Shown: positions 8,156 to 19,482, counted from the stretch's first letter. The stretch is DNA of 64,000 bases from Sphingomonadales bacterium (GCA_022844405.1 JALHLV010000007.1:90218-154217); one strand, 5' to 3'. Numbers and translations: made by a program. The notes: generated by a model from the sequence alone, not told the origin.

Positions 8156-9306
8156 CCCGCGGCCTGCTCTGCATCGGTTTCGACCCGGTTGCGGCCCTCA
8201 CTCTTGGCGCGGTAGAGCGCCATGTCGGCCTGGGCCAGCGATAGGTCCAGGTTTTCGGGCACCAGCTGCGCGATGCCGATGCTGACGGTGACCTTGAGGA
8301 CAAGGTCGCCGAAGCGCACATCCATGCGCTCCAGGGCTTCACGGATGCGTTCGGCGATCACCACCGCCTGCGCCACGTCGGCGATGGGCAGCAGCACCGA
8401 GAACTCGTCGCCGCCGAAGCGCGCGAACACGTCCTCGCGGCGGAGCTGCGAACTGACGTGGTCGGCGAAGGCGCGCAGCACCGCGTCGCCGGCCGCGTGC
8501 CCGTGCTCGTCGTTGAGCCGCTTGAAGCGGTCGATGTCGAGCAGCATGACGCAGCCGGTCGCGCCGGACGGCGCCTCGCGCAGCCGGCGGTTGAACGCCC
8601 GGCGGTTCAGCAGCCCGGTGAGGTCGTCCATCCTCGCCAGTTCGTCCAGCTGCAGCTGCATGCGCTGGCCGGGCATCAGCAGGAAGTCCAGCGAACTCAG
8701 GAACGTCACCGCCAGCAGGCCCAGCAGCCACGCCGTCGCCAGCGGCGAATTGCTGAACAGGCTCATGTCCGGGCTGTCCTGGCGCAGGATCGCATCGGCG
8801 ATGCGTGCCAGGCCCAGCAGGATCATGCCGATGAACAGCACACCCAGGACGCGGCGCAGCAACTGGTGCTCCCGGATGCCGGGCCGCAGCAGTACCGCAG
8901 CCATCATGGCCATGATGAGCGCGATCGCCGCGGTCGATACGACGATGCGGACCCGGATATCGGGCGTCACATAGGTGAAGTACGCGATCAGAACCGTGGC
9001 GGTGGCGGTCAGGGCGATGCCGAGACCGAGGCGCTTGGGCAGCCGGTCGAACGCGGCGATGCCCGAATACAGCAGGAAACCGCCGGCGATCGTCGCCGTG
9101 TTGCCCACGACGATGGTCAGGAAGTCGGGAAGGACGGGCCGGAAGAACAGCAGCGTGTCCGAAAGGGCGATGATCAGGCAACCCGCCGCCCAGTAACGGA
9201 TCGCCTTCTCGTCGCGGTGCAGGTACGACAGGTAGGCGCCCATGAACGCCATCAGCAGGAAGCCCACCGCCATCGCCGCCAACAATGTCCGAACGTCGAG
9301 CACCAT
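8128..9306 (-). CDS. Membrane-anchored diguanylate cyclase (GGDEF)
   Basis: A 392-residue protein with about six to seven hydrophobic segments in residues 1-215 and a C-terminal GGDEF domain (about 220-380). The active-site motif is intact: FARFGGDEFSVLLP, with GGDEF at 298-302. The product-inhibition site RxxD is also present as RRED at 289-292, exactly five residues before GGDEF. It should make cyclic di-GMP from two GTP at the inner membrane, with feedback inhibition. The membrane part is not a named sensor domain I recognise. It converges on phoB with a 28 bp overlap of coding ends. Confidence 0.92.
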   Translation of the reverse strand: MVLDVRTLLAAMAVGFLLMAFMGAYLSYLHRDEKAIRYWAAGCLIIALSDTLLFFRPVLPDFLTIVVGNTATIAGGFLLYSGIAAFDRLPKRLGLGIALTATATVLIAYFTYVTPDIRVRIVVSTAAIALIMAMMAAVLLRPGIREHQLLRRVLGVLFIGMILLGLARIADAILRQDSPDMSLFSNSPLATAWLLGLLAVTFLSSLDFLLMPGQRMQLQLDELARMDDLTGLLNRRAFNRRLREAPSGATGCVMLLDIDRFKRLNDEHGHAAGDAVLRAFADHVSSQLRREDVFARFGGDEFSVLLPIADVAQAVVIAERIREALERMDVRFGDLVLKVTVSIGIAQLVPENLDLSLAQADMALYRAKSEGRNRVETDAEQAAGQAASRSSA

Positions 9307-9315
9307 GGTCTTCCG

Positions 9316-9831
9316 CTATTCCCCCTGCGCGCCAACGACCGGTGGAACGCCCCTCAGTCCCACCGGTTCGGTCGGCGCACGGCTTGGCCGCGTCAGGATG
9401 AACACGATGATCGCCACCTGGACGACGCCGACGATCAGTGGCAGCCAGAACGACCTGGCGATGTACAGCGTGAGAAACAGCCAGCCCACCGCCATGGTGC
9501 CGACCGCCAGCGCCTTGGCGCGCGGCGGAATCACGCCGTACTTGTCCCAGGCGACCAGATACGGTCCGTAGGTCTTGTTGCCATAGAGCCATTTGTGCAG
9601 GCGCTTGGAGCTCTTCGACCACGCCCAGGCGGTGACCAGCAGGAACGGCACCGTGGGTATGACCGGCAGGAACGCGCCCACCGCACCCAGCGCCAGGAAA
9701 AACCAGCCGACGCCGAGCAGCACATAGCGCGCGGTGGGCGAGAGGGTGATCTCGGCGGGATCGTCCTGCAGGTTCATGACAAGATCATGGGGTCGTTTTT
9801 GCAAGGTACAAGCCGTTTCAATGTTGCTCAT
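9316..9831 (-). CDS. DUF454 family inner-membrane protein (YbaN-like)
   Basis: A small integral membrane protein. It has the DUF454 pattern of an N-terminal pair of helices (VLLGVGWFFLALGAVGAFLP, then IPTVPFLLVTAWAWSKSSKR), a conserved amphipathic stretch (LHKWLYGNKTYGPYLVAWDK), and two more helices. Function of the family is unknown. The frame starts at 9831, but an internal ATG at 9777 (MNLQDDPAEITLS) gives the usual family length of about 150 residues and avoids overlapping the upstream gene; neither start has a convincing ribosome site. Confidence 0.8.
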   Translation of the reverse strand: MSNIETACTLQKRPHDLVMNLQDDPAEITLSPTARYVLLGVGWFFLALGAVGAFLPVIPTVPFLLVTAWAWSKSSKRLHKWLYGNKTYGPYLVAWDKYGVIPPRAKALAVGTMAVGWLFLTLYIARSFWLPLIVGVVQVAIIVFILTRPSRAPTEPVGLRGVPPVVGAQGE

Positions 9832-10711
9832 ACGCCGGCGCGGCGGCGGCCGGTGTCCTGCGAGGCGATAGCATCACGGGAAGCGCCACGGCGCAGGCAA
9901 AGAAGGAAGCGGCGGCCTGTATCACGAAATGAGGATTGTGGCCGAGGGGAACGCCGTTCAGGTAGTCTAGGATGCTGAGGGCATCCATCAGGCTCAGGCT
10001 AGCCAAGACTGCCAGGGCGCGTATGGGCACATCCCGGCCCCATCGCCCGCGGAATGCCAACGCCGTGATGTAGATCGTTGCGGCTGCGCCACCGATGACG
10101 GCGTGCGAGATCAGCCAGGAATCGGTGCCGTAGTCCAGTGCATGTGGAACGCCGCGCAGGTGTTGGATCATCCAGTACGCCTCGTGGCTCCGCGCGACCA
10201 TGATGGCGCACCATATGTAGCTGATAGCCGCGAGGGCACCGAGAATCACGCCCGGGAGCTGATGCGCTCTCCAGCCGACCATCGATCGAGGCGGGATGGA
10301 ACGCTTTGCCGCTCCGATTTCGGCGGTGACGATCGCGGCAATGAGGACCAGGAACTCGGCATGGCCCGTCCAGTGGCTGTCGGCGACGATGTTCCAGCCG
10401 AACTCAATATAAAATGCCAGTATGGCGTACAGGTTTCCCGTGATGAGCGCCCAGGCAGACGCGGCCGCGAGCGAGTAGCGCTGCGTCAGCAGCGCCAGTC
10501 CCGCCACGACGCACACCAACGCCCAAAGCGGTTGCTCGCCATATGCCTGGAACCCCATAGGCGATGGCCCGTCCAGCATAAGGTCCGACCGCACAAAGTC
10601 CCACATGATCCAGATGGCGCGGATAGCCCGGGCGAAGAGCCAGGCTCCGAACCCGATCAGGAGGCCGCCGAGAAGCAGGCGGAATACCATCCCGGCCCTA
10701 TGCCTCGTCAT
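9818..10711 (-). CDS. Hypothetical polytopic membrane protein (paralog B of a tandem pair)
   Basis: 297 residues with about eight hydrophobic segments and no family I recognise. The N terminus has one helix (VFRLLLGGLLIGFGAWLFA), then a short periplasmic or cytoplasmic loop with PSPMGFQAYGEQPLWAL. The C-terminal helix ends in a basic tail. The same layout and the FQAYG motif occur in the gene immediately upstream (10698-11546), so the two are diverged tandem duplicates; their ends overlap by 14 bp. Codon use looks less strictly G/C at third positions than in the flanking housekeeping genes (by eye). Function unknown. Confidence 0.75.
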   Translation of the reverse strand: MTRHRAGMVFRLLLGGLLIGFGAWLFARAIRAIWIMWDFVRSDLMLDGPSPMGFQAYGEQPLWALVCVVAGLALLTQRYSLAAASAWALITGNLYAILAFYIEFGWNIVADSHWTGHAEFLVLIAAIVTAEIGAAKRSIPPRSMVGWRAHQLPGVILGALAAISYIWCAIMVARSHEAYWMIQHLRGVPHALDYGTDSWLISHAVIGGAAATIYITALAFRGRWGRDVPIRALAVLASLSLMDALSILDYLNGVPLGHNPHFVIQAAASFFACAVALPVMLSPRRTPAAAAPAYEQH

Positions 10712-11546
10712 TACGCCTCCTCCGCCAGGGAATCAGGACGGCCAGGGCCGCGGCGCAGAGCAGAAAGGTGAGGCCTTCCTGGAAGACGTAGCGGTCGAGA
10801 TTCCGATACTCGGCATGTCCGCTGCCAAGCATGACATCGAGGAATTGCAGAAGACCGCCTGTGAGGACGCAGGCGGCGGTCACCAGCGCAACCGGCAACA
10901 CAGTCCGGCGGTGGCGCCAGACCGTAACGGCGCCGACGAGCAGGAAGGCAAGCAGCGGGCTGACGAGGCTGGTGACGACGGTGGCGTAATCACTGCTGGG
11001 ATACTCGGTGGCGCCGCCGAGATAGTCGACCGTATCGGCGAAGTCGGGCGTGGTCACAAACCACGCCGCTCGGCCGATCAGTCCAATGGCCGCCGCCAAT
11101 GTGAATGCGGTTGCGATCCGCCGGTACCGCGCTGGTGAATCGTCCATCGGCGGAGCAAACGAACATGCAAGGATGATCGCGGCCAATGCCAGCATGAGGA
11201 CATGGTCGATTGCTGGCCGAAGACCCATCCATCCGTCGAGGTACACCTGGTAGACGCGCCCAAGTATGAGATAGGCGAGGCAATACCAGCAGATCAGGGA
11301 CAGCGCCGGCCACCATTGCTTCACGATCGCCAGACCGGCGAAGGCGATGAGCATTTCACCTATAAGCTGGCCGCCATAGGCCTGGAAACCCGGCGGAGGC
11401 GGGCTGTCCAGCCCGTAAAGCGGTTCGCGACTAATCTGGCCAATGATGGAGGCGAGCTGGTCGCCGATGCGCCAGGCACCGGCTGCGACGATCAAAACCC
11501 CCAGAACGATGCGAAAAGCCGTAACGACTCTCATAAAAGTGCTCAA
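10698..11546 (-). CDS. Hypothetical polytopic membrane protein (paralog A of a tandem pair)
   Basis: 282 residues, about eight hydrophobic segments. The N terminus resembles the downstream gene's: one helix (VVTAFRIVLGVLIVAAGAWR), a loop, then PPPPGFQAYGGQLIGEMLIA. The C-terminal regions are also alike (FLLCAAALAVLIPWRRRR here, FFACAVALPVMLSPRRT in the paralog). No catalytic motif is apparent. It is probably co-transcribed with the next gene because the reading frames overlap by 14 bp. A rho-independent terminator from nrdJ lies just upstream, so it would need its own promoter. Confidence 0.75.
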   Translation of the reverse strand: MSTFMRVVTAFRIVLGVLIVAAGAWRIGDQLASIIGQISREPLYGLDSPPPPGFQAYGGQLIGEMLIAFAGLAIVKQWWPALSLICWYCLAYLILGRVYQVYLDGWMGLRPAIDHVLMLALAAIILACSFAPPMDDSPARYRRIATAFTLAAAIGLIGRAAWFVTTPDFADTVDYLGGATEYPSSDYATVVTSLVSPLLAFLLVGAVTVWRHRRTVLPVALVTAACVLTGGLLQFLDVMLGSGHAEYRNLDRYVFQEGLTFLLCAAALAVLIPWRRRRNDEA

Positions 11547-11576
11547 ACGAAAACGGCCCGGGCGGACGCCCGGGCC
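11545..11576 (-). terminator. Rho-independent terminator after nrdJ
   Basis: A perfect 9 bp stem GGCCCGGGC / GCCCGGGCC (11555-11576) with a 4-base loop. On the minus strand it is followed by GTTTTCGTTT. It sits 26 bp past the nrdJ stop codon. Confidence 0.8.
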
Positions 11577-11601
11577 GGATCAGGTTAGCTTAGCCGCTCT
11601 T

Positions 11602-14600
11602 TCACGAACAGCCGCTCGTTCCCCCACACGTATTGCATTTCAGGCAGGTGCCGTTGCGGACCAGGGTGAAGTTGCCGCACTCGCCGCAGGCGTCGCCCTC
11701 GTAGCCCTTCATGCGGGCTTCCTTGGCAAGTTCGACGGTGGCGGTCATCACCGCTTCGGCGCGGGTCAGCAGCAGGGCATCGCCGGTCTGGCCGACGGCG
11801 ATGTCGCTGGCGCGCTCGATCACCACCGAGCGGGCGACGGTTTCCTTCTTCGCGGTCATGCCGCCTTCGACCACCGTCAGCTTGTTGCGGACATAGCCCG
11901 ACGAGGCGACCTCGCGGATGGCCGCGATGGTCTGCTGCGTCGTGGTCGGCCGTTCGGCGGGGTCTTCGCCCTCGCTCTGGCCCTTGCCGATCGCGTCGAA
12001 GCGAGTTTCGTGCGGCTCCACATGCGCCAGGTCGTAGCGGCTCAAATACGACACCGCCAGTTCGCGGAACACGTAGTCGAGCAGCGAGGTGGCCATCTTG
12101 ATGCTGTCGTTGCCCTCGACCAGGCCCGATGGCTCGAACCGGGTGAAGGTGAAGGCATCGACATATTCCTCCAGCGGCACGCCGTATTGCAGGCCGATGG
12201 AGATGGCGATGGCGAAGTTGTTCATCAGCGACCGGAAGGCGGCGCCTTCCTTGTGCATGTCGATGAAGATCTCGCCCAGCCGCCCATCGTCGTATTCGCC
12301 TGTGCGCAGATACACCTTGTGGCCGCCGACGACGGCCTTCTGGGTGTAGCCCTTGCGGCGGTGGGGCAGGCGGCCGCGCGCGGCCGGCGCGATCTTCTCG
12401 ATGATGCGCTCGACGATGCGCTCGACCGTCGGCGCAGGGGCGGGCGCGGCGGCGGCGACGTCTTCCTCCAAATCCTCGTCGTCGAGCAGTGACGAACTCA
12501 GCGGCTGGCTCAGCTTGGAGCCGTCGCGGTAGAGCGCGTTGGCCTTCAGCGCCAGCCGCCAGGACAGCTCGTAGGCGCCGAGGCAATCCTTCACCGTGGC
12601 GTTGCTCGCCATGTTGATGGTTTTCGAGATGGCGCCGGAGATAAAGGGCTGTGCGGCGGCCATCATGCGGATGTGGCTGTCGACCGACAGGAATCGCTTG
12701 CCGATGCGGCCGCAGGGATTGGCGCAGTCGAACACCGGCAAATGCTCGTCCTTCAACCGCGGCGCGCCTTCCAGCGTCATGGCGCCGCAGACATGCAGGT
12801 TGGCGGCGTCGACGTCGGCCTTGCTGAAGCCCAGCTCGGCCAGCATGTCGAAGCCGAAATCGTCGAGCTGCTCAGGCGTAAACCCCAGGCCGTGGCGGCA
12901 GAACGTCTCGCCCAGGGTGAACTTGTTGAACGCGAACTTGATGTCGAAGGCGCTGGCCAGGTTCTCCTCGATCGCCTCGATCTCCTGCGGGCCGAAGCCC
13001 TTCGCCGCCAGCGTCTCGTGGTTGACGCCGGGTGCGTCCTTCAGCGTACCGTGGCCCACCGCGTAGTCGACGATCTCGACGATCTCGAACTCCTGGTAGC
13101 CCAGCTTGCGCAGCGCCGCCGGCACCATCTGATTGATGATCTTGAAATAGCCGCCGCCGGCCAGCTTCTTGAACTTCACCAGCGCGAAGTCGGGCTCGAT
13201 GCCGGTGGTGTCGCAGTCCATCACCAGGCCGATGGTGCCGGTCGGCGCGATCACCGTCGCCTGGGCGTTGCGGTAGCCGTGCGTCTCGCCCAGCTTGAGC
13301 GCCTCGTCCCACGCATCGGCCGCGGCCTCGGCCAGCGCCGGATCGGGGCAGTTGGCGATGTCCATCGGCACCGGCGGTGTGTTCAGGCCCTCATAGCCCT
13401 TGGCCTCGCCACGGGCGGCACGGCGATGGTTGCGGATCACCCGCAGCATGTGCTCGCGGTTGGGCTCGTAGCCGGGGAAGGCGCCCAGTTCGGCGGCCAT
13501 CTCGGCCGAGGTGGCGTAGGACACGCCGGTCATCAGCGCGGTGATGGCGCCGCACAGGGCGCGGCCCTCGGTGCTGTCATAGGGCAGGCCCGAGGCCATC
13601 AGCAGGCCGCCGATATTGGCATAGCCCAGGCCCAGCGTGCGGTAGCGGTAGCTCAGCTCGGCGATCTCGCGCGACGGGAACTGGGCCATCAGCACCGAGA
13701 TCTCCAGCACGACGGTCCACAGCCGCGTGGCGTGCTGGAAGCTTTCGACGTCGAAGCTGCCGTCGGCCTTCAGGAAGGTCATCAGGTTCAGCGACGCCAG
13801 GTTGCAGGCCGTGTCGTCGAGGAACATGTATTCCGAGCACGGATTGCTGGCGTTGATCTCGCCCGAGGCCTTGCAGGTGTGCCAGTCGTTGATGGTGGTG
13901 TGGAACTGCAGCCCCGGATCGGCGCAGGCCCAGGCGGCGTTGCCGATGCTGTCCCACAGCTGGCGGGCCGGGATCATCTCGGCGACCTTGCCGTCGGTGC
14001 GGCGGATCAGGTTCCAGTCCGCGTCGGCGGCGACCGCCTGCATGAATTCGTCGGTGACCCGCACCGAGTTGTTGGAGTTCTGCCCCGACACGGTCAGGTA
14101 GGCTTCCGAATCCCAGTCGGTGTCGTAGGTGCGGAAGTCGATGCTGGTATAGCCCTGGCGCGCGAACTCGATCACCCGCTGCACGTAGTTCTCGGGGATC
14201 ATGGCGTTCCGCGCGCCGATGATCGCCTTTTTCAGCTCCCGGTTCTGCTTCGGGTCGAACCGGCCGGCCTCGGTCAGGTCGTCATGGGCGGCGCAGGCGG
14301 CGATGATCCGGTTGAGGTGCTTCTCGGCAAGCCGCGAGCCGGCGACCAGCGCCGCTACTTTCTGCTCCTCGACCACCTTCCAGTTGATGAACTTCTCGAT
14401 GTCCGGATGGTCGACGTCGACCACCACCATCTTGGCCGCGCGCCGCGTGGTGCCACCCGACTTGATGGCGCCGGCCGCCCGGTCGCCGATCTTCAGGAAG
14501 CTCATCAGGCCCGACGACGTGCCGCCGCCCGACAGGTTCTCGCCTTCGCCGCGGATGCGCGAGAAGTTGGTGCCGGTGCCCGAGCCGTATTTGAACAGGC

Positions 14601-15243
14601 GCGCCTCGCGCACCCACAGATCCATGATGCCGCCCTCGTTCACCAGGTCGTCGGCGATGCCCTGGATGAAGCAGGCGTGCGGCTGCGGCCGTTCATAGGC
14701 GCTCTCGGAGCGCACCGCCTCGCCTGTGGCCGGGTCCACATAGAAGTGGCCCTGCGCCGGGCCGTCGATGCCATAGGCCCAATGCAGGCCGGTGTTGAAC
14801 CATTGCGGCGAGTTGGGCGCGCACATCTGGCCCGCCAGCATGAAGCACAACTCGTCGAAGAATGCCTGCGCGTCGGCGGCGCTGTCGAAATAGCCGCCCT
14901 TCCAGCCCCAGTAGGTCCAGGCGCCCGCCAGCCGGTCGAACACCTGCTTGGCGCTGGTTTCGCCCGCATTGCCAGGGTCGCCCGCCGGCTCGCGCCGCCA
15001 CAGGAATTCCGGCACGCCGTCCTCGGCGACCGCCGTGGCGGCCAGCGGCACGCCCTTCTTGCGGAAATATTTCTGAGCGATGATGTCGGTGGCGACCTGA
15101 CTCCACGCCTCGGGCACCTCGACGTCGTCCAGCCGGAAGACGACCGAGCCGTTGGGATTGCGGATTTCGCTGACCGCCTTGCGGAAGGCGATCCCGGCGT
15201 AGGGCGACTGGCCTTCGGTCGTATAACGGCGTTCGACTCGCAT
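11602..15243 (-). CDS. nrdJ: Class II (adenosylcobalamin-dependent) ribonucleotide reductase
   Basis: A 1213-residue enzyme that reduces ribonucleotides to deoxyribonucleotides with a B12 cofactor and no oxygen requirement. Family sequence is clear: [31 protein letters not shown], the [20 protein letters not shown] active-site region, and [20 protein letters not shown] in the glycyl/cysteine barrel. A linker follows, then the C-terminal domain, ending in a Cys-rich zinc-ribbon-like tail ([16 protein letters not shown]). Length fits the long proteobacterial NrdJ form. I start it at ATG 15243 because AGGGGGAAG lies just upstream; the open frame extends farther but with non-family sequence. Two NrdR-like boxes upstream suggest NrdR control. 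Confidence 0.96.
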   Translation of the reverse strand: MRVERRYTTEGQSPYAGIAFRKAVSEIRNPNGSVVFRLDDVEVPEAWSQVATDIIAQKYFRKKGVPLAATAVAEDGVPEFLWRREPAGDPGNAGETSAKQVFDRLAGAWTYWGWKGGYFDSAADAQAFFDELCFMLAGQMCAPNSPQWFNTGLHWAYGIDGPAQGHFYVDPATGEAVRSESAYERPQPHACFIQGIADDLVNEGGIMDLWVREARLFKYGSGTGTNFSRIRGEGENLSGGGTSSGLMSFLKIGDRAAGAIKSGGTTRRAAKMVVVDVDHPDIEKFINWKVVEEQKVAALVAGSRLAEKHLNRIIAACAAHDDLTEAGRFDPKQNRELKKAIIGARNAMIPENYVQRVIEFARQGYTSIDFRTYDTDWDSEAYLTVSGQNSNNSVRVTDEFMQAVAADADWNLIRRTDGKVAEMIPARQLWDSIGNAAWACADPGLQFHTTINDWHTCKASGEINASNPCSEYMFLDDTACNLASLNLMTFLKADGSFDVESFQHATRLWTVVLEISVLMAQFPSREIAELSYRYRTLGLGYANIGGLLMASGLPYDSTEGRALCGAITALMTGVSYATSAEMAAELGAFPGYEPNREHMLRVIRNHRRAARGEAKGYEGLNTPPVPMDIANCPDPALAEAAADAWDEALKLGETHGYRNAQATVIAPTGTIGLVMDCDTTGIEPDFALVKFKKLAGGGYFKIINQMVPAALRKLGYQEFEIVEIVDYAVGHGTLKDAPGVNHETLAAKGFGPQEIEAIEENLASAFDIKFAFNKFTLGETFCRHGLGFTPEQLDDFGFDMLAELGFSKADVDAANLHVCGAMTLEGAPRLKDEHLPVFDCANPCGRIGKRFLSVDSHIRMMAAAQPFISGAISKTINMASNATVKDCLGAYELSWRLALKANALYRDGSKLSQPLSSSLLDDEDLEEDVAAAAPAPAPTVERIVERIIEKIAPAARGRLPHRRKGYTQKAVVGGHKVYLRTGEYDDGRLGEIFIDMHKEGAAFRSLMNNFAIAISIGLQYGVPLEEYVDAFTFTRFEPSGLVEGNDSIKMATSLLDYVFRELAVSYLSRYDLAHVEPHETRFDAIGKGQSEGEDPAERPTTTQQTIAAIREVASSGYVRNKLTVVEGGMTAKKETVARSVVIERASDIAVGQTGDALLLTRAEAVMTATVELAKEARMKGYEGDACGECGNFTLVRNGTCLKCNTCGGTSGCS

Positions 15244-15687
15244 GTACTTCCCCCTGAACCCTTTCTTTGGCCCTGAAATCGGAGAAGCCCGCCATTGCTG
15301 GCCATAGATGTAGTGTCGTAGGCGGGCTGGAAGCACAAAGGGTAGTGTCATGATTCTGACCGTATCAAGCGCCATTTTGCTACATTTTGGAAAAAATATT
15401 CTTGCAAACACCAAATGTTGTGGATTGCAACGATTTAGCCCCACGCTTTCACGCGAAACCGCGCGGAAAACGGCCTACCCGCCAAATCATCGGATGAAAT
15501 TCCTGAAGAATCGCAATGTCGTGACGCCGATTTTTTACAGATCGCTGCAACGCTGGTCCATGTCCCGGATGCGGAACGGAGCCGCCGTCTCGGCGAAAAC
15601 GCGGGACGGCCGCCCCCAGCATCGGGGCTGGACGCGCCGGAACGCGGGTGCCATATTCCGCCCGGCGCGCAACAGCACGGAATTGCC
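15244..15687. other. Intergenic region between divergent nrdJ and the NDUFA12 gene
   Basis: 444 bp without a credible gene. The nrdJ side holds the paired NrdR-like boxes (15377-15423). On the minus strand, TTGCAA (15401-15406) and TGTAGC, 17 bp apart, could be the -35 and -10 of the nrdJ promoter, placing one box at the -35 and the other at the -10. I see no cobalamin riboswitch. On the NDUFA12 side no clear promoter or repeat is visible. Confidence 0.5.
15377..15423 (-). promoter_or_regulatory. Paired NrdR boxes upstream of nrdJ
   Basis: Two 16-mers fit the NrdR consensus core (C, A/T, A, any, A, T, any, T, A/T, G). Box 1 is 15408-15423 with core CCAAATGTTG; box 2 is 15377-15392 with core CTACATTTTG. 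Their centres are 31 bp apart, three helical turns, which is the usual NrdR pair spacing. Box 1 misses one consensus position. The pair brackets a possible nrdJ promoter, as expected for an ATP/dATP-sensing repressor of ribonucleotide reductase genes. Confidence 0.72.
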
Positions 15688-16068
15688 ATGGGACTGTGGA
15701 GTTCGGTATTCACCTGGTGGAACGGCCAGACGGTCGGCACCTGGCTGCACACGGCGCTGCGCGGACGGCCGGTCGGCGACGACGACCAGGGCAACAGATA
15801 CTACCAGGACAAGGCAGGCAAACGGCGCTGGGTGATCTACAACGGAACCGTCGAAGCCTCGCGCGTGCCGCCCGAATGGCACCGCTGGCTGCATCACACC
15901 GCCGTGCTGCCGCCGACGAAACAGCCGCCGCTGGTGAAACCATGGGAGAAGGAACACGTTCCCAACCTCACGGGCACGGCGGGCGCCTACTATCCGCCGG
16001 GCAGCCTGAACGCCGGCGGCGAGCGGGTGGCGGTAACCGGCGATTACGAGGCTTGGCGCCCCGAATAG
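15688..16068 (+). CDS. NDUFA12-family complex I accessory subunit
   Basis: A 126-residue protein of the NDUFA12 (B17.2) family, one of the accessory NADH:ubiquinone oxidoreductase subunits shared by alphaproteobacteria and mitochondria. Family marks are the early [15 protein letters not shown] segment ([16 protein letters not shown]), [19 protein letters not shown], and [15 protein letters not shown]. The C terminus is Pro/Gly rich ([14 protein letters not shown]). It is not near the main nuo cluster; in alphaproteobacteria it commonly sits beside mlaD and a DUF2155 gene, as here. Confidence 0.93.
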   Translation: MGLWSSVFTWWNGQTVGTWLHTALRGRPVGDDDQGNRYYQDKAGKRRWVIYNGTVEASRVPPEWHRWLHHTAVLPPTKQPPLVKPWEKEHVPNLTGTAGAYYPPGSLNAGGERVAVTGDYEAWRPE

Positions 16069-16098
16069 GCGCCCACAACCAAGGCGGCTCGATAGCAT

Positions 16099-16599
16099 AT
16101 GCGCGGCACTCTCGTTGAGACACTGATCGGCGCCGTCGTGCTGCTCGTCGCCGCGTGGTTCCTGTATTTCGCCTATTCGCGCACCGAGATGGGTCCGGCC
16201 GGCGGCTACCGGGTCACCGCGAAATTCGACAAGGTTGGCGACCTGGCGAACGGCGCCGACGTCAAGATCAGCGGCATCAAGATCGGCACGGTGACGGCGC
16301 AGACGCTGGACCCGAAAACCTACGAGGCCGTCATCGAACTGGGCATCCAGTCCGACGTGGAACTGCCCGACGACACCACCGCCAAGATCGCCGCCGCCGG
16401 CCTGCTGGGCGGCAGCTACATCAGCCTGGAGCCCGGCGGCTCCGAGGACCTGCTCAAGGACGGCGACCGGATCGGCTATACTCAGGGCGCCGTCGATCTG
16501 ATGGGACTGCTCGGCCGCTTCATCTACGGCTCCACCGACAGCGGCAATGACGCGGCCAAGCCCGACGCGGCCGCGCCGGCGGCGGATCCGGAAAAGTGA
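16099..16599 (+). CDS. mlaD: MlaD-like outer-membrane lipid asymmetry protein
   Basis: 166 residues: one N-terminal membrane anchor (LIGAVVLLVAAWFLYFAY, residues 8-25) and a single MCE domain (about 38-120) with VGDLANGADVKISGIKIGTV and AAAGLLGGSYISLEPGG. The tail is Ala/Pro/Asp rich. MlaD is the periplasmic substrate-binding subunit of the MlaFEDB phospholipid transporter, forming a hexameric ring in the inner membrane. The mlaE, mlaF and mlaB partners are not in this window. Its stop overlaps the start of the next gene as GTGA. Confidence 0.93.
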   Translation: MRGTLVETLIGAVVLLVAAWFLYFAYSRTEMGPAGGYRVTAKFDKVGDLANGADVKISGIKIGTVTAQTLDPKTYEAVIELGIQSDVELPDDTTAKIAAAGLLGGSYISLEPGGSEDLLKDGDRIGYTQGAVDLMGLLGRFIYGSTDSGNDAAKPDAAAPAADPEK

Positions 16600-17033
16600 C
16601 GACGGTGCTGGCGAGGGGGCTGATCGGCGCCGCCGTCTTCGGCCTGCTGGCCGGGCCGGCGCTGGCCGAGGACCCGGACGAGGCCATGGCCGGGCTTGCG
16701 CGCCGCGAGGCGGCGGTGCCCAGGGACCAGATCGTCACCCTGCGCGGCGTCGACAAGATCACCGCGCGGGTTACCGACATCCGGGCGCCGATGAACAAGC
16801 CGCTGCGCTTCGGCTCGCTGGAGATCACGCCGCGCACTTGCTCGAAGCGGCCGCCGGAAGAGACACCGGAAGTGACCGCGTTCCTCGAAATCTCCGACGT
16901 CAAGCCGGACGGCACGAAGAAGAAGCTGTTCAGCGGCTGGATGTTTGCCTCGAGCCCGGCGCTGTCGGCGCTGGAGCATCCGGTCTATGACGTCTGGGTG
17001 ATCGACTGCAACGCCATCGCGCCGGGGATGTGA
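16596..17033 (+). CDS. DUF2155 family periplasmic protein
   Basis: A 145-residue protein with a signal peptide ([17 protein letters not shown], cut before EDPDEA) and the DUF2155 domain: [19 protein letters not shown] sequence, [18 protein letters not shown], and [24 protein letters not shown], with a pair of cysteines. Function unknown, but the gene is conserved next to NDUFA12/mlaD in alphaproteobacteria. It starts with GTG overlapping the mlaD stop. Its last 49 bp lie opposite the end of aat. Confidence 0.88.
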   Translation: MTTVLARGLIGAAVFGLLAGPALAEDPDEAMAGLARREAAVPRDQIVTLRGVDKITARVTDIRAPMNKPLRFGSLEITPRTCSKRPPEETPEVTAFLEISDVKPDGTKKKLFSGWMFASSPALSALEHPVYDVWVIDCNAIAPGM

Positions 17034-17635
17034 ACCGGCAGCGTCAGGAAGTTCCCCTGGATCGACAGCGCCTGTCCCAGCAGCCGGTGATAGACTGTGC
17101 GCGGCACCTCGATGGCGCCGAAGCCTGACAGGTGGGCGGTGACGAACTGGGTGTCGAGCAGGGTGTAGCCGCCGGCGGACATCCGTGCCACCAGGTGCAC
17201 GAGCGCGACCTTGCTGGCGTCCCGTTCGCGCGAGAACATGCTTTCGCCGAAGAACGCGCCGCCCAGCGATACGCCGTAGAGGCCGCCGACCAGCCTGTCG
17301 CCCCGCCAGCATTCCACCGAATGCGCCGCGCCACGCTCGTACAGGTCGACGAAAAGCCGGAATATCTCCTCGTTGATCCAGGTCGAGGGCCGTTCCGGGG
17401 TCGGCTCGGCGCAGCCGCGCACCACCTCGTGGAACGCCCGGTTGACCCAGACGTCGAAATGGTCCGACCGCACCGTGCGCGCGAGCCTTTTGGGAATGTG
17501 GAAGCCGCGCAGCGGCAGGATGCCGCGCCGCTCCGGATCGACCCAGAACAGGGTAGGGGTATCGGCGCTCTCGGCCATGGGGAAGACCCCCGACGCATAG
17601 GCCGACAGGACGATTTCCGGAGTGAGCTGCTTCAT
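16985..17635 (-). CDS. aat: Leucyl/phenylalanyl-tRNA-protein transferase
   Basis: 216 residues, the short alphaproteobacterial form. Conserved sequence includes [58 protein letters not shown] and [20 protein letters not shown]. The enzyme adds Leu or Phe to N-terminal Arg/Lys of proteins to mark them for ClpS/ClpAP (N-end rule). ATG 17635 ([13 protein letters not shown]) is the family start; an upstream in-frame ATG would add 22 unrelated residues. It overlaps the convergent DUF2155 gene by 49 bp. Confidence 0.96.
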   Translation of the reverse strand: MKQLTPEIVLSAYASGVFPMAESADTPTLFWVDPERRGILPLRGFHIPKRLARTVRSDHFDVWVNRAFHEVVRGCAEPTPERPSTWINEEIFRLFVDLYERGAAHSVECWRGDRLVGGLYGVSLGGAFFGESMFSRERDASKVALVHLVARMSAGGYTLLDTQFVTAHLSGFGAIEVPRTVYHRLLGQALSIQGNFLTLPVHIPGAMALQSITQTS

Positions 17636-17667
17636 GTCTTCCGCGCGGCTATAGGCCGGAGAAGAGT

Positions 17668-19011
<1,344 letters not shown>

Positions 19012-19015
19012 GGCG

Positions 19016-19465
19016 CTATTCGATGATCAGCAGCGGCTCGCCATATTCGACGGGCTGCTCGTTGCTGATCAGGATGCGCGTGACGGTGCCGGCCTTGGGC
19101 GCGGTGACCGGGTTCATGGTCTTCATCGCCTCGATGATCAGCAGGGTCTGTCCCGCCGTCACCTTGTCGCCGACGCGCACGAAGGGCGGTATGCCCGGCT
19201 CGGCCGAGGTGTAGACGGTGCCGACCATGGGCGAGGTCACCAGTCCGGGATGGCCGTGGACGCCGTCGCCGGCGGGCGCGGCAGCCGCCGGCGCAGCGGT
19301 CGATGCGGCCGAAGCAGCGGGCGCCGCGGCTTGGACGACGGAACCGCCCCGCGCTACGCGGATGCGGACGTCGTCGTCCGCAATCTCGATTTCGGTCAGC
19401 CCGGTTTCGTCGAGCAGCGCCGCCAGTTCGCGGATGAGTGCCTTGTCGACCGTAAGTTTGCCCAT
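19016..19465 (-). CDS. accB: Biotin carboxyl carrier protein of acetyl-CoA carboxylase
   Basis: 149 residues: an N-terminal domain ([20 protein letters not shown]), an Ala/Pro-rich flexible linker, and a C-terminal biotinyl domain with the biotinylation site [10 protein letters not shown] prefer ATG 19465 (MGKLTVDK), preceded by AAAGGG, over the ATG at 19486, which would overlap aroQ and has no ribosome site. It carries carboxybiotin between AccC and the carboxyltransferase. Operon aroQ-accB-accC. Confidence 0.95.
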   Translation of the reverse strand: MGKLTVDKALIRELAALLDETGLTEIEIADDDVRIRVARGGSVVQAAAPAASAASTAAPAAAAPAGDGVHGHPGLVTSPMVGTVYTSAEPGIPPFVRVGDKVTAGQTLLIIEAMKTMNPVTAPKAGTVTRILISNEQPVEYGEPLLIIE

Positions 19466-19482
19466 CGGCCCTTTGCCTTGTT

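Noticed and set aside
12673..15276. An 867-residue frame opposite nrdJ
   Set aside because: Shadow of the strongly conserved nrdJ gene; no recognisable motif.
15244..15687. Cobalamin riboswitch before nrdJ
   Set aside because: No B12-box-like sequence seen; NrdR-like boxes explain the region better.
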